32,607 bases of DNA from Gemmatimonadaceae bacterium. Its GTDB lineage: Bacteria; Gemmatimonadota; Gemmatimonadetes; Gemmatimonadales; Gemmatimonadaceae. The DNA is taken from contig JALHNZ010000037.1 of NCBI GenBank assembly GCA_022843265.1, positions 1 to 32,607 on the forward strand. The letters run 5' to 3'. Positions 10,777 to 18,563 of the stretch are shown piece after piece (the stretch's first letter is position 1; each line of letters begins with the position of its first letter). A program made the position numbers and the translations under genes. A model generated the notes under the pieces. That model searched no databases, was not told the DNA's origin, and worked only from the letters and a program-made list of their open reading frames with translations.

Positions 10777-11639
10777 CACCCGCTGCACTCGCCGTAGACG
10801 CCGTCAAGCGACTCGGACCGCTCGCCACACTACCCACCGTCACGCTGCGCATCATGCGGCTAGCCGATGATCCCACAGCAACGGGAGACGCGCTCGACAA
10901 ACTGCTCGCGGGTGATCCGACACTCGGTGCGCGCGTACTGCGTGTGGTGAACTCGGCATTCTACGGTCTACCCGGCACCGTCAACACGACCAGTGCAGCA
11001 ATCGTGCGGCTTGGTTTTTCCGCGATCCGTAACATCGCGATCGCGGCCAGTCTCACGCGCATGTTTCGTGGCGGGCGGTTGCATCAGTCGTTTGATGCGC
11101 GCGACGTGTGGTTGCACTCCGTCGCGGTCGCAGAAGGCGCGCGATTGTTGGCACTGCAAACGCGCAAAGGCAGCGCCGAAGAAGCCATGCTGGCGGGTTT
11201 GCTGCACGACATTGGGGTTGTGGTCGCCATGCAAACGCTACGCCCGCAGTTCGAACAGCTGTTGATGGCGCTGGAGAGTGATCCGACCCTTGAGTTCGCC
11301 ACTGCCGAGCTGCTGCATCTGGGTACGACTCACGAAGCGCTCGGCGCCGCGCTCAGCAACAGTTGGGGATTTCCGCAGTCACTGGCACACGTGGCCGCTC
11401 ACCATCATGCGCCCATGGCGCTGGAACCGGCGCACCGCGCCATGCCCGCAATCGTGCATGTAGCGGATCACCTGGCGGCCGAGTGCAAACTCGGCTACAG
11501 CCGCACGGTATACGGACACGTGCTGGAGCCAGCCGTGTGCGAGTGGCTCGGACTGAGTGATGCGGACTTGCGTGCTGTGCGCGAGCGTTTGCCCGTGGCT
11601 ACAGCCGAAGCGTCACAGGTGCTTGGCGACGGGAGCTGA
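10773..11639 (+). CDS. HDOD-domain signalling protein
   Basis: This 288-residue protein consists almost wholly of an HDOD domain (about 12-210), a catalytically divergent relative of HD phosphohydrolases found in two-component and cyclic-di-GMP circuits. Visible features are 'DPTLGARVLRVVNSAFYG', typical of the HDOD N-terminal helices, and 'LLHDIG' with His145-Asp146. His115, His187 and a His-rich stretch at 210-212 could complete a metal site, so this copy retains more HD-like residues than many HDOD proteins. No membrane segment is present. The ATG overlaps the stop of the GGDEF-EAL gene, making it the third member of a coupled signalling operon. Its last 27 bases overlap the end of the convergent FeoB-associated gene. 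Confidence 0.9.
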   Translation: MTPAALAVDAVKRLGPLATLPTVTLRIMRLADDPTATGDALDKLLAGDPTLGARVLRVVNSAFYGLPGTVNTTSAAIVRLGFSAIRNIAIAASLTRMFRGGRLHQSFDARDVWLHSVAVAEGARLLALQTRKGSAEEAMLAGLLHDIGVVVAMQTLRPQFEQLLMALESDPTLEFATAELLHLGTTHEALGAALSNSWGFPQSLAHVAAHHHAPMALEPAHRAMPAIVHVADHLAAECKLGYSRTVYGHVLEPAVCEWLGLSDADLRAVRERLPVATAEASQVLGDGS

Positions 11640-11768
11640 CGAACTGCAGCCGCATCCGCTGGCGCATCCTGACGCCGCCGCACGTGAGGCACGCCACGCG
11701 CCCAGCGCCCGTCGTGCAATGAACGCCAGCGACGCGAGCACAATCAAACCCACGATCAGTGTTTGCAC
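11613..11768 (-). CDS. FeoB-associated small Cys-rich membrane protein
   Basis: This 51-codon gene starts at a GTG only 4 bases after the feoB stop, with a strong Shine-Dalgarno (GGAGGG, 7 bases before the start) inside the end of feoB. The product has one hydrophobic helix (about residues 3-17, 'TLIVGLIVLASLAFIA'), an Arg/Ala-rich stretch, and a Cys cluster (Cys35, Cys39, Cys41 in 'SGCASGCGCSSS'). This matches the FeoB-associated Cys-rich membrane protein type (Pfam FeoB_associated), known as a small partner encoded after feoB. It may help assemble the ferrous iron transporter or act as a redox or iron-contact element, a role inferred from family context. A longer upstream reading of the same frame overlaps feoB and is not likely. 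Confidence 0.8.
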   Translation of the reverse strand: MQTLIVGLIVLASLAFIARRALGAWRASRAAASGCASGCGCSSSAPVAKHL

Positions 11769-11772
11769 GCGT

Positions 11773-13950
11773 TTACCCTCCGTATCCGAGTGCACGACCC
11801 ACGGTGTACACGAGCCAGGCAGCCCCGTACGCCAGCGCGAGCATGTAGCCAAACTGAATCGCGGCCCACGACCAACCAATCTTGCCGCCGCCCGCTTCAC
11901 GCACCGTGATCGCCGTGGTACTCATGCACATCAGCGCGTACACGTAAAACACCATCAGGCCGAGTGCGACCAACGTTGAATACACCGGACGACCCGTGTT
12001 CGGATCCACCTCGGCCTTGAGTCGCTCGCCCAGCGCGGCGGCGTTGTCGTCATCACCACCCACGCCGTAGATCGTGCCCATGGTGGAGACAAACACTTCA
12101 CGCGCGGCAAAACTCGCGGCAATCGAAACGCCGATCTTCCAGTCGTAGCCGAGCGGACGCACCAGCGGCTCGATCACCTTGCCGATCTGCCCGAGGGCAC
12201 TCTGTTCGAGCTGCTGTTCCTGCTGCGACATCTCCGACAGCAGCGGATCGGGCGCAGTGCGCGGATACGTGGCCAGCGCCCAGAGTACGATCGAGAGCGA
12301 CATGATCACCGTGCCGGCGCGCCGCACAAACAACATGGCGCGCTGCCATACGGTGACTCCGAGCGTACGCACACTCGGCCACCGATACGACGGCAGTTCG
12401 AGAATCATAGGCCGAACGGGGCCCTTGAGCAGCGTGCGCTTGAACACGGCGGCGACTGCAAGTGCGGTCAGCGTGCCGAGCAGATACATGCCGAGCAACG
12501 TCATGCCCTGCAGTCCGAAGCCGAGAGGCAGCGTACTCGCTGGTACAAACGAACCAATGAGCAGCGTGTACACCGGCAGTCGCGCCGAGCAGCTCATGAG
12601 CGGCACGACCATCATGGTGGCCAAACGGTCTTGCCGGTTCTCAATCACGCGCGTGGCCATGATGCCCGGAACCGCGCACGCATAACCCGACAACATTGGA
12701 ATAAAGCTGCGGCCATGCAGCCCAACGCGTCGCATGACACGATCCATGAGAAACGCCGCACGCGCCATATAGCCACTGTCTTCCAATACGCCGATCACCA
12801 GAAACAGAATGCAGATCTGCGGCAGGAATACGAGCACCGATCCGACACCGGCAAACACACCGTCTACCACCAGCGAGCGCAGCTCACCCTCGGGCATGAA
12901 GCCGCCAACGAGCGAGCCGAGCGCCGCGATGCCGCCTTCGATTGCATCCTGCAGCGGTGCGGCCCAGGTGAAGACCGACTGGAACACAAACGCCATCAGC
13001 GCGATGAACAACACCGGACCAATCACCCGATGCAGCGCGACGGCGTCAATGCGATCAGAAATAGACTGACCGTGCGATTCGCGCGATGCCGTCGTGCGCG
13101 ACATTACTTCGCCAATCCATCCGTAGCGCGCATCTGATTCGAGCCGCTGCGGTGCAATGCCCATCTGCGCGAGTGTGACCGTGGCGTCACGCCGCGCATC
13201 GTCGAGCCCTGCAATCGTTTCGAGATGCGGTTCCGCGTGTTGCACGGACATGAGACGCAGCGCTTCGAGTCGTGCGGCCGAGGGTTTGAAGCCGGCCTGT
13301 TCGAGATGCTGCACCACTGGCAACAGTGCGTCGTCTACGGCGTGCGGCAGTACAAATTTTCGCCCCGGCGCTGGCAACGTGACCGCGATTTCGCAGGCCC
13401 GTGTGAGGGCATCGAGCCCCTGCGAACGCTTGGCAATCAGCGGCACAACCGGAACGCCGAGTTCGTGAATCAGCTCGGGCACATCAATGGTGATGCCTTT
13501 GGCTTCGGCGGCATCCATCTGATTGAGTGCAACGACAACCGGCACACCAACTTCGAGCACCTGGCTGGCGAGATACAGATTGCGTTCAAGATGCGCCGCG
13601 TCCACGACGACAACGATGACATCCGGGCGCCATCCGTCGCGCGCTTTGCCGAGCAATACTTCAAGCGCGATTTGTTCGTCGGGAGATGACGCGGACAACG
13701 AATAACTGCCGGGCAGGTCGAGGCACGAAACGCGCGCGCCACCCGCGGTGCGAAACATTCCTTCAACGCGTTCTACCGTCACGCCAGCAAAGTTGCCGAC
13801 GCGCTGACGCAGTCCCGTCAGGGCGTTGAAAAGCGTGGTCTTGCCTGTGTTGGGATTACCTACCAGCGCGACGCGCAGAACTGCAGCATCAGTCGGTGCA
13901 CTGGAAACGGGCGGCGTTGATTCAACAACCGGCACAGCGAGATCGCTCAT
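11773..13950 (-). CDS. feoB: Ferrous iron transport protein B
   Basis: This 725-residue inner-membrane Fe(II) transporter has an N-terminal G-protein domain. G1 is 'GNPNTGKTT' (31-39), the 'GVTVE' G2 region has Thr58, G3 is 'DLPG' (78-81) and G4 'NQMD'. A GDI-like helical spacer (to about 300) follows, then a polytopic membrane part with two Gate domains ('FIPMLSGYACAVPGIMATR', 'SYRWPSVRTLGVTVWQRA'). The length and order match canonical FeoB. The ATG at 13950 lies 27 bases after the feoA stop, and a small Cys-rich partner gene follows after 4 bases. Expression is probably iron-controlled through the Fur-like site ahead of feoA. Confidence 0.97.
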   Translation of the reverse strand: MSDLAVPVVESTPPVSSAPTDAAVLRVALVGNPNTGKTTLFNALTGLRQRVGNFAGVTVERVEGMFRTAGGARVSCLDLPGSYSLSASSPDEQIALEVLLGKARDGWRPDVIVVVVDAAHLERNLYLASQVLEVGVPVVVALNQMDAAEAKGITIDVPELIHELGVPVVPLIAKRSQGLDALTRACEIAVTLPAPGRKFVLPHAVDDALLPVVQHLEQAGFKPSAARLEALRLMSVQHAEPHLETIAGLDDARRDATVTLAQMGIAPQRLESDARYGWIGEVMSRTTASRESHGQSISDRIDAVALHRVIGPVLFIALMAFVFQSVFTWAAPLQDAIEGGIAALGSLVGGFMPEGELRSLVVDGVFAGVGSVLVFLPQICILFLVIGVLEDSGYMARAAFLMDRVMRRVGLHGRSFIPMLSGYACAVPGIMATRVIENRQDRLATMMVVPLMSCSARLPVYTLLIGSFVPASTLPLGFGLQGMTLLGMYLLGTLTALAVAAVFKRTLLKGPVRPMILELPSYRWPSVRTLGVTVWQRAMLFVRRAGTVIMSLSIVLWALATYPRTAPDPLLSEMSQQEQQLEQSALGQIGKVIEPLVRPLGYDWKIGVSIAASFAAREVFVSTMGTIYGVGGDDDNAAALGERLKAEVDPNTGRPVYSTLVALGLMVFYVYALMCMSTTAITVREAGGGKIGWSWAAIQFGYMLALAYGAAWLVYTVGRALGYGG
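11776..11781 (-). promoter_or_regulatory. Strong Shine-Dalgarno (GGAGGG) for the FeoB-associated gene
   Basis: GGAGGG sits within the last codons of feoB, ending 7 bases before the GTG start of the 51-codon Cys-rich gene. Most other starts in the window have weak or no Shine-Dalgarno, so this site decides the small gene's start and supports it as genuinely translated. Confidence 0.8.
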
Positions 13951-13977
13951 CTGGCGACCGAACTACTCGAACTGCAA

Positions 13978-14292
13978 TCAGCCGCGCGCCGAACGGACGG
14001 CTGGCAGCGGCTGAACAGTGATGCCGGCGGTCAATGCCGAACCGAGCGCGATACGCGTGCCGCGCACATCAAGAACCATGGCGTGACGAGCGTCGATCAC
14101 ACTGACCGACGTGCCTTCGCACAATCCAAGCGCACGGAGGCGACAGGCTTCGTCGGAACCACAATCATCAAGGCCGAGCACCGTGGCGCGGCTGCCGGGA
14201 CGACACTGTGAAAGTGCGCACGGACGGGCCTCTGCGAGCAGACCATTCGCAGGCTGGGTGACCGACTCAAGAACAGGAAGCTTGGTGCTCAC
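13978..14292 (-). CDS. feoA: Ferrous iron transport protein A
   Basis: This 104-residue cytosolic protein has an SH3-like FeoA core ('LSQCRPGSRATVLGLD' through 'GTRIALGSALTAGITVQPL') and a typical 'RLRALGLCEGTSVSVI' stretch. It partners FeoB in Fe(II) uptake. It carries an N-terminal extension of about 26 residues and two extra Cys residues around 'DDCGSDEACRL'. The called start is a GTG without an obvious Shine-Dalgarno. It is transcribed with feoB, and a Fur-box-like palindrome lies 21 bases upstream of the start codon. Confidence 0.92.
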   Translation of the reverse strand: MSTKLPVLESVTQPANGLLAEARPCALSQCRPGSRATVLGLDDCGSDEACRLRALGLCEGTSVSVIDARHAMVLDVRGTRIALGSALTAGITVQPLPAVRSARG

Positions 14293-14313
14293 GTGGCGGT
14301 GTCGATAAAAAGA

Positions 14314-14328
14314 TGAGAATGGTTCTCA
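14314..14328 (-). promoter_or_regulatory. Candidate Fur box before feoA
   Basis: The 15-base palindrome TGAGAATGGTTCTCA (6 of 7 arm positions paired around one centre base) fits the Fur 7-1-7 consensus TGATAATNATTATCA at 11 of 14 informative positions. It sits in an AT-rich patch 21 bases upstream of the feoA start codon, where a repressor would block transcription of feoAB. It is thus a plausible iron-responsive operator. An alternative metal regulator of the same fold cannot be excluded. Confidence 0.65.
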
Positions 14329-14421
14329 ATCGATACATCTTTAGATTAGCACACTGAGAGAGGCGAAGCAATGGGGAGTGATTTTGTCGGGAGACGTTCG
14401 CCTCCCCCATTTGTTAGCAAA

Positions 14422-15261
14422 TCAGACGGGGGCGAGCGCCGAGCCCTTCGGGTCACGCCGGGCCACAAGAAAGCCCACGCCAATCACCGCGATCGTAAGC
14501 GCAATCACCTGGGCAATCGTCAAACCGGCTACAAATCGGTCGTCCTTGGCGCGGAAGAACTCCACGATAAAGCGCTCCAGCCCCGCCAGCACGCAGTACA
14601 CGCCGGCCAGCCACCCTACCTTATGAGTGTGCCCCCGGAAGCGCCACAGCACGAGAAACATCACGAATCCCATGGCCACTTCATACAGCTGCGTCGGGTG
14701 CACCGCGATCACCTCGAGCGGATCGGTGCCGGGGGGGAGCTCAACACCAAACATCGATTGCAGGTTCTGGGCGGTGCTCGGCGGCGCGCCCTCCGGGAAT
14801 CGCACCGAAAACGGACCACTCCACGGACGACCGTAGTCATCACCAACCGCCCAGCACCCGGTGCGTCCCACGGCGTAACCACCGGCAATGGAAATTCCCG
14901 CCACATCAGCGATACGGAAAAAGCTGAGCTTCTTCCAGCGCACCGTGAGTGTGCACAGAATGACGGCGCCAATAAAACCGCCCCAGAATACAAAGCCGCC
15001 GCGACTGAAAAACGCCGAGACATCGCCCACCAGAATCACGTAGTACGTCTTCGCCCCAATGAGCGTGCCGATGAGCGCGGCCATGATGATATCAGGCATC
15101 GCGTCGGCTTCAACGAGTTGTCCCCGACGTGTGAGCTCACGAATGCAGATGATCTGTGCAAGCACAAACCCGGCGAGCACGGCGAGACCAAAGCCGGTCA
15201 GCTCAATCGGACCCATCTTGAAGACGGTCGGGAGCGCCGTAATGCCGTCGATAGCGAGCAT
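14422..15261 (-). CDS. lgt: Prolipoprotein diacylglyceryl transferase
   Basis: This 279-residue inner-membrane enzyme transfers diacylglycerol from phosphatidylglycerol to the lipobox Cys of prolipoproteins. About seven hydrophobic segments are visible. Diagnostic phrases are 'GGFIGA', 'GRTGCWAVGDDYGRPW' (the Lgt signature position), 'HPTQLYE' and 'FRAKDDR' near the C-terminus. In the signature, the more common GRxGNFxN form is replaced by GRTGCWAV, a lineage variant rather than a defect. I chose the ATG at 15261; an in-frame TTG lies two codons upstream. It follows tsaD by under 30 bases and is the last gene of the long - strand run before the Feo genes. Confidence 0.93.
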   Translation of the reverse strand: MLAIDGITALPTVFKMGPIELTGFGLAVLAGFVLAQIICIRELTRRGQLVEADAMPDIIMAALIGTLIGAKTYYVILVGDVSAFFSRGGFVFWGGFIGAVILCTLTVRWKKLSFFRIADVAGISIAGGYAVGRTGCWAVGDDYGRPWSGPFSVRFPEGAPPSTAQNLQSMFGVELPPGTDPLEVIAVHPTQLYEVAMGFVMFLVLWRFRGHTHKVGWLAGVYCVLAGLERFIVEFFRAKDDRFVAGLTIAQVIALTIAVIGVGFLVARRDPKGSALAPV

Positions 15262-15288
15262 ACGCAAATGATGGCGAAAGAAGTTGGA

Positions 15289-16353
15289 CTAACGAGACGG
15301 CTGTAACATACCGGGAATCACCATCGACGCATGCGCCGAGAATGCGGGATCCCCAATCTCGCCGGCCGAGAAGCGAAATGCGCCGGCCGCGGCAATCATC
15401 GCCGCGTTGTCAGTGGCGAGCCGCGGCGACGGCGCATACACCACCTGACCTGGTGACCTGAGCGCCCGCTGCATGGCATGCTGCAACGCCACATTACACG
15501 CCACACCACCACCGAGTACCACGCGGTCCCGATTGAACAGGCGCGCGGCACGGGCGGTCTTTGCCACGAGCGTATCCACCACGGCATCCTGAAATCCACG
15601 CGCGATGTGCGCCCGTTCCGCGTCAATCGTACCGGCCGCCTCGGCGGCGCGCACGGCCAGCATCACGGCGGTTTTCAGTCCGCTGAAGGACAGGTCAAAG
15701 TAGTCGGCATCTTCCGGCTGCTGATTGCGGCGCAGCATGGGACGTGAGAACACATGACGTGATGGATCGCCCTCGCGCGCGAGCAACTCAAGTGGACGCC
15801 CGCCCGGATACGGAAGACCGAGCAGTTTGGCCACTTTATCAAACGCTTCACCGGCGGCGTCATCACGCGTTTGTCCGAGCAACCGATACACACCCCAGTC
15901 TTCCACATCGAGCAGCAGCGTGTGTCCACCGCTCACCAGCAGCGCGGTGAAGGGCGGCGTTGCGAGCGGGTGTTCGAGTGCGGTGGCGAACAGATGGCCT
16001 TCGAGATGATGCACCGGAACAACGGGTACACTTCGCGCGAGCCCGAGCGCTTTGGCGAAGTGCACACCCACCAGCAGTGCGCCAACCAGACCGGGTGCGT
16101 GCGTGACAGCGATCGCGTCGCAGTCCTGTACGTCGCACGATGCGTCGCGCAGCGCTTCGCGGACAACCGGTGGCAACGCGGTGAGATGTTGCCGACTGGC
16201 GATTTCCGGCACCACGCCGCCGAAAATCCGGTGCACATCCTGCGACAAAATCACAAGTGACCGAAGCGCAAACGTATCGCCTGTGCGCTCAACCACCGCC
16301 GCCGACGTTTCATCGCACGATGTTTCAATGCTGAGCACACGCACCGTGGTCAT
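15289..16353 (-). CDS. tsaD: tRNA N6-adenosine threonylcarbamoyltransferase
   Basis: This 354-residue cytosolic enzyme transfers the threonylcarbamoyl group to A37 of ANN-decoding tRNAs, together with TsaB/TsaE. The start at the ATG 16353 gives the family-typical 'VLSIETSCDETSAAVV' N-terminus. The metal-binding motif 'HHLEGH' has His116 and His120, and the ASKHA nucleotide site shows as 'LLVSGGHTLLL' and 'VVLGGGVACNVAL'. 'DLSFSGLKTAV' is also typical. The open frame continues upstream of 16353 but that part overlaps the preceding gene and lacks family similarity. It begins 16 bases after the stop of the YbbR-like gene. Confidence 0.97.
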   Translation of the reverse strand: MTTVRVLSIETSCDETSAAVVERTGDTFALRSLVILSQDVHRIFGGVVPEIASRQHLTALPPVVREALRDASCDVQDCDAIAVTHAPGLVGALLVGVHFAKALGLARSVPVVPVHHLEGHLFATALEHPLATPPFTALLVSGGHTLLLDVEDWGVYRLLGQTRDDAAGEAFDKVAKLLGLPYPGGRPLELLAREGDPSRHVFSRPMLRRNQQPEDADYFDLSFSGLKTAVMLAVRAAEAAGTIDAERAHIARGFQDAVVDTLVAKTARAARLFNRDRVVLGGGVACNVALQHAMQRALRSPGQVVYAPSPRLATDNAAMIAAAGAFRFSAGEIGDPAFSAHASMVIPGMLQPSR

Positions 16354-16369
16354 GTGGGAACGCCTGACA

Positions 16370-16786
16370 TCATCGCGCCGGCTGCTCGACGTTGCTAGTG
16401 TCGCGTTCAGGGCGACGCAGCAACACCAATAACAATCGCGGGCGCACTTCGCGTACGACCACGTCACTGCCGGTTGGCAGATTCACATCTTCTCCGCGCA
16501 GCTCAAGACGCGCGCTGTCACTGCCTTCGTTGGTGACCGCACGAGGCATCGTTGGCGGTGAGGCAAGCAACTTGTAGAGCTCTCGGCGTTTGCCAACCAC
16601 CAGCACTTCCACTGGTGGTGTCGGCTCCGCGAGCGTGACATCCGCTTCAAGCGTGAGTGCCACGTTGACCGGAATCCACGCCGAAGCGGCTTCTTCCGCA
16701 CTCACAATGAACCACAATCCGGTTGCCAGCACGAGCGCGATCACGGCCCGCGGCCATTCGGCGCGCAGTCGCCGCTTTAAACCCAC
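16370..16786 (-). CDS. YbbR-like single-pass membrane protein
   Basis: This 138-residue protein has one N-terminal helix ('AVIALVLATGLWFIVSAEE') and then a short beta-rich extracytoplasmic part. The pattern 'WIPVNVALTLE', 'PPVEVLVVGKRRELYKLL' and 'LPTGSDVVVREVRPRLLLVLL' resembles one YbbR repeat. YbbR/CdaR proteins often regulate the cyclic-di-AMP synthase CdaA, but no cdaA is nearby and only one repeat is present, so that role is only an inference. The GTG start lies 3 bases after the stop of the thioredoxin-like gene, which implies co-translation. Confidence 0.65.
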   Translation of the reverse strand: MGLKRRLRAEWPRAVIALVLATGLWFIVSAEEAASAWIPVNVALTLEADVTLAEPTPPVEVLVVGKRRELYKLLASPPTMPRAVTNEGSDSARLELRGEDVNLPTGSDVVVREVRPRLLLVLLRRPERDTSNVEQPAR

Positions 16787-16789
16787 GCG

Positions 16790-17344
16790 TCAGGCCTCGG
16801 ACTCGGCCAGCAACTGCGCAACAAACTTCCGGTTCGACTCTGAACTCCAATCGTCGTCGCCAATCCACTTGCGGCGCACGATGCCGGACTTGTCGATCAC
16901 GTATGTCTCTGGAACGCCCGTGTACGGATAGATCTGGCGGAACAACCCTTCGCGATCATACAGCACGTCAAAAGTCAGCGCGTATTCTTTCACGAAGTCG
17001 CGGATCGCCGTTTCCATGTTCGGGTTGTCCACGCTCACTGCAACCACAGCCAGGCCCTGACTGGCAAACTCCTGATGCAACTTCTCCATACTGGGCATTT
17101 CCTTCTTGCAAGGGCCACACCAGGTCGCCCAGATATTCAGTAATACGACTTTACCACGGTAGTCGCTCAGTGTTTTGAGCGAGCCGTCGGTGCGACTCAT
17201 GTCGACCGCGTTAAATCCGCGCGCCTGCGCACCGATGCTCACGTGATACGACTCAGCGTCCATCATGCGCGTGCCAACGAATAGCCCAACGGCCAGCACC
17301 GCCACGATTCCGGCCACTGCAATCCACTGTTGTTTGACCGTCAT
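16790..17344 (-). CDS. TlpA/ResA-like membrane-anchored thiol-disulfide oxidoreductase
   Basis: This 184-residue protein has an N-terminal membrane anchor (about 7-27, 'IAVAGIVAVLAVGLFVG') followed by a thioredoxin-fold domain facing the periplasm. The active site 'WATWCGPCKKE' holds the CxxC pair, and 'GVPETYVIDKSG' holds the cis-Pro. The family reduces or protects disulfides, for example in cytochrome c maturation, although no ccm gene is present here. The ATG at 17344 overlaps the rpe stop (ATGA), which fixes the start; the longer open frame upstream is an artefact of overlap with rpe. Confidence 0.92.
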   Translation of the reverse strand: MTVKQQWIAVAGIVAVLAVGLFVGTRMMDAESYHVSIGAQARGFNAVDMSRTDGSLKTLSDYRGKVVLLNIWATWCGPCKKEMPSMEKLHQEFASQGLAVVAVSVDNPNMETAIRDFVKEYALTFDVLYDREGLFRQIYPYTGVPETYVIDKSGIVRRKWIGDDDWSSESNRKFVAQLLAESEA

Positions 17345-18006
17345 ACCGACACTCCGCACAGTGCGCGCAGCGCACCGATCTCCGCGGTTGGATTGGCTGC
17401 GGTAAACACTGCGTTCCCCGCAACGAACGTATCTGCTCCGGCGCGCCAGCATCGCGTGATCGTCTCGCGACTCACACCACCATCAATCTCCAGCACCGCG
17501 CGTGAGCCGGTGGCCACGAGCATCTGCCTGGCGCGCGCAATTTTGTCTACCGTGTACTCGATAAACTTCTGTCCGCCGTACCCCGGATTCACCGTCATGA
17601 TCAACAGCAAATCGAGATCAGCCGCCACTTCACGTACCTGCTCAAGCGGCGTGGCCGGGTTTAACGCCACACCAGCCTTGCAGCCAAGTTCGCGAATGCG
17701 CGCCAGCTGGCGATCCAGATGCGGCGCGGCTTCTGCGTGCACCGTGAGCACATTGGCACCAGCCTTTGCGTAATCATCGAAGTAGCGCTCCGGCTCCACC
17801 ACCATGAGATGCACATCAATCGGCAGTGACGTGCAGCGACGTACCGTTTCAATAACCTTCGCGCCGAATGTGAGATTCGGGACAAACCGACCGTCCATCA
17901 CATCAACGTGAATCCAGTCGGCGCCGCCGGCTTCACACATGGCGAGATCGTCGGCCAGGCGCGCAAAATCCGCTGACAGAATAGAAGGGGCGATGCGAAC
18001 AGTCAT
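17341..18006 (-). CDS. rpe: Ribulose-phosphate 3-epimerase
   Basis: This 221-residue TIM-barrel enzyme interconverts ribulose 5-phosphate and xylulose 5-phosphate in the pentose phosphate pathway. Family marks are 'IAPSILSADFARL', the metal and acid/base motif 'HVDVMDGRFVPNLTFG', 'DVHLMV' and 'VNPGYGGQKF'. 'EIDGGV' and 'AGNAVF' complete the phosphate-binding end. The length is standard. The ATG overlaps the PASTA gene stop, and its own stop overlaps the thioredoxin-like start. Confidence 0.97.
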   Translation of the reverse strand: MTVRIAPSILSADFARLADDLAMCEAGGADWIHVDVMDGRFVPNLTFGAKVIETVRRCTSLPIDVHLMVVEPERYFDDYAKAGANVLTVHAEAAPHLDRQLARIRELGCKAGVALNPATPLEQVREVAADLDLLLIMTVNPGYGGQKFIEYTVDKIARARQMLVATGSRAVLEIDGGVSRETITRCWRAGADTFVAGNAVFTAANPTAEIGALRALCGVSV

Positions 18007-18563
18007 GGAAGCGTGTCGGAGCGCATGGTGTCAACGCGCATGGTATCCGGCGGCATTGTGTCGGGCCCCGGAAGAATGATCGAGCGGCGTCGGTCGGCGA
18101 GAATCAGGTTGACCGTTGCCGGCAACTGTACGCGCTCGCCGGGCACTGGAAATGTTTCAAGAACAGTTCCGGTGCGTTCATCCGATTCGCGAAACATGAT
18201 ATCGCCCACTGTAAAGCCAGCGCGCTCCAGCAACCGACGCGCGTCGCCTTCTACGCGGCCCTGCAAATCGGGCACAACCGCTACCGGCGTACTTGATGCT
18301 TCGACGCCTTCTCCGCGCTCCGCGGTTTGCGCTGATCCGGCTCGCATGCCATCGGCGCGCGGGCCGCGGAACGTTTTGCGTGCCGCGGGCTCCACAATCT
18401 CTTCGTTGACCGCTTCAGGAATTGGCGTGCGCGAGTCACCCTCAAGAATGCGAAGTGACACAAAGCCGCTGGCCGCACCGACAATCAGCCCTGCGCCGAG
18501 TGCGATGCCCGCGCGTGACAACCAGAGCTTCCGCAGCGGCGACATTGGTTTTTTCTTGCTCAC
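18003..18563 (-). CDS. Membrane-anchored PASTA-domain protein
   Basis: This 186-residue protein has a short basic cytoplasmic N-terminus and one membrane helix (about 16-38, 'GIALGAGLIVGAASGFVSL'). A flexible linker leads to one PASTA domain (about 94-158, 'VPDLQGRVEGDARRLLERAGF' onward). PASTA domains bind peptidoglycan or muropeptides and usually occur on PrkC-type kinases or PBPs, but neither a kinase nor a transpeptidase domain is present here. The tail repeats a DTM motif (DTMPP, DTMRV, DTMRS, DTLP). The GTG start overlaps the rsmB stop (GTGA) and the stop overlaps the rpe ATG. The function is unknown beyond probable wall binding. Confidence 0.85.
   Translation of the reverse strand: MSKKKPMSPLRKLWLSRAGIALGAGLIVGAASGFVSLRILEGDSRTPIPEAVNEEIVEPAARKTFRGPRADGMRAGSAQTAERGEGVEASSTPVAVVPDLQGRVEGDARRLLERAGFTVGDIMFRESDERTGTVLETFPVPGERVQLPATVNLILADRRRSIILPGPDTMPPDTMRVDTMRSDTLP

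Noticed and set aside
14371-14421. Terminator between lgt and feoA
   Set aside because: Only a weak GGGAG/CTCCC pairing with an 8-base loop and no T run, below what I would call.
15262-15288. Start of lgt at the TTG at 15267
   Set aside because: The ATG two codons further on is a stronger start, and neither alters the protein core.
14371-15306. 311-codon open frame on + strand opposite lgt
   Set aside because: Antisense shadow: the - strand reads as Lgt with conserved signatures, while this frame has a charged, low-complexity composition and no domain.
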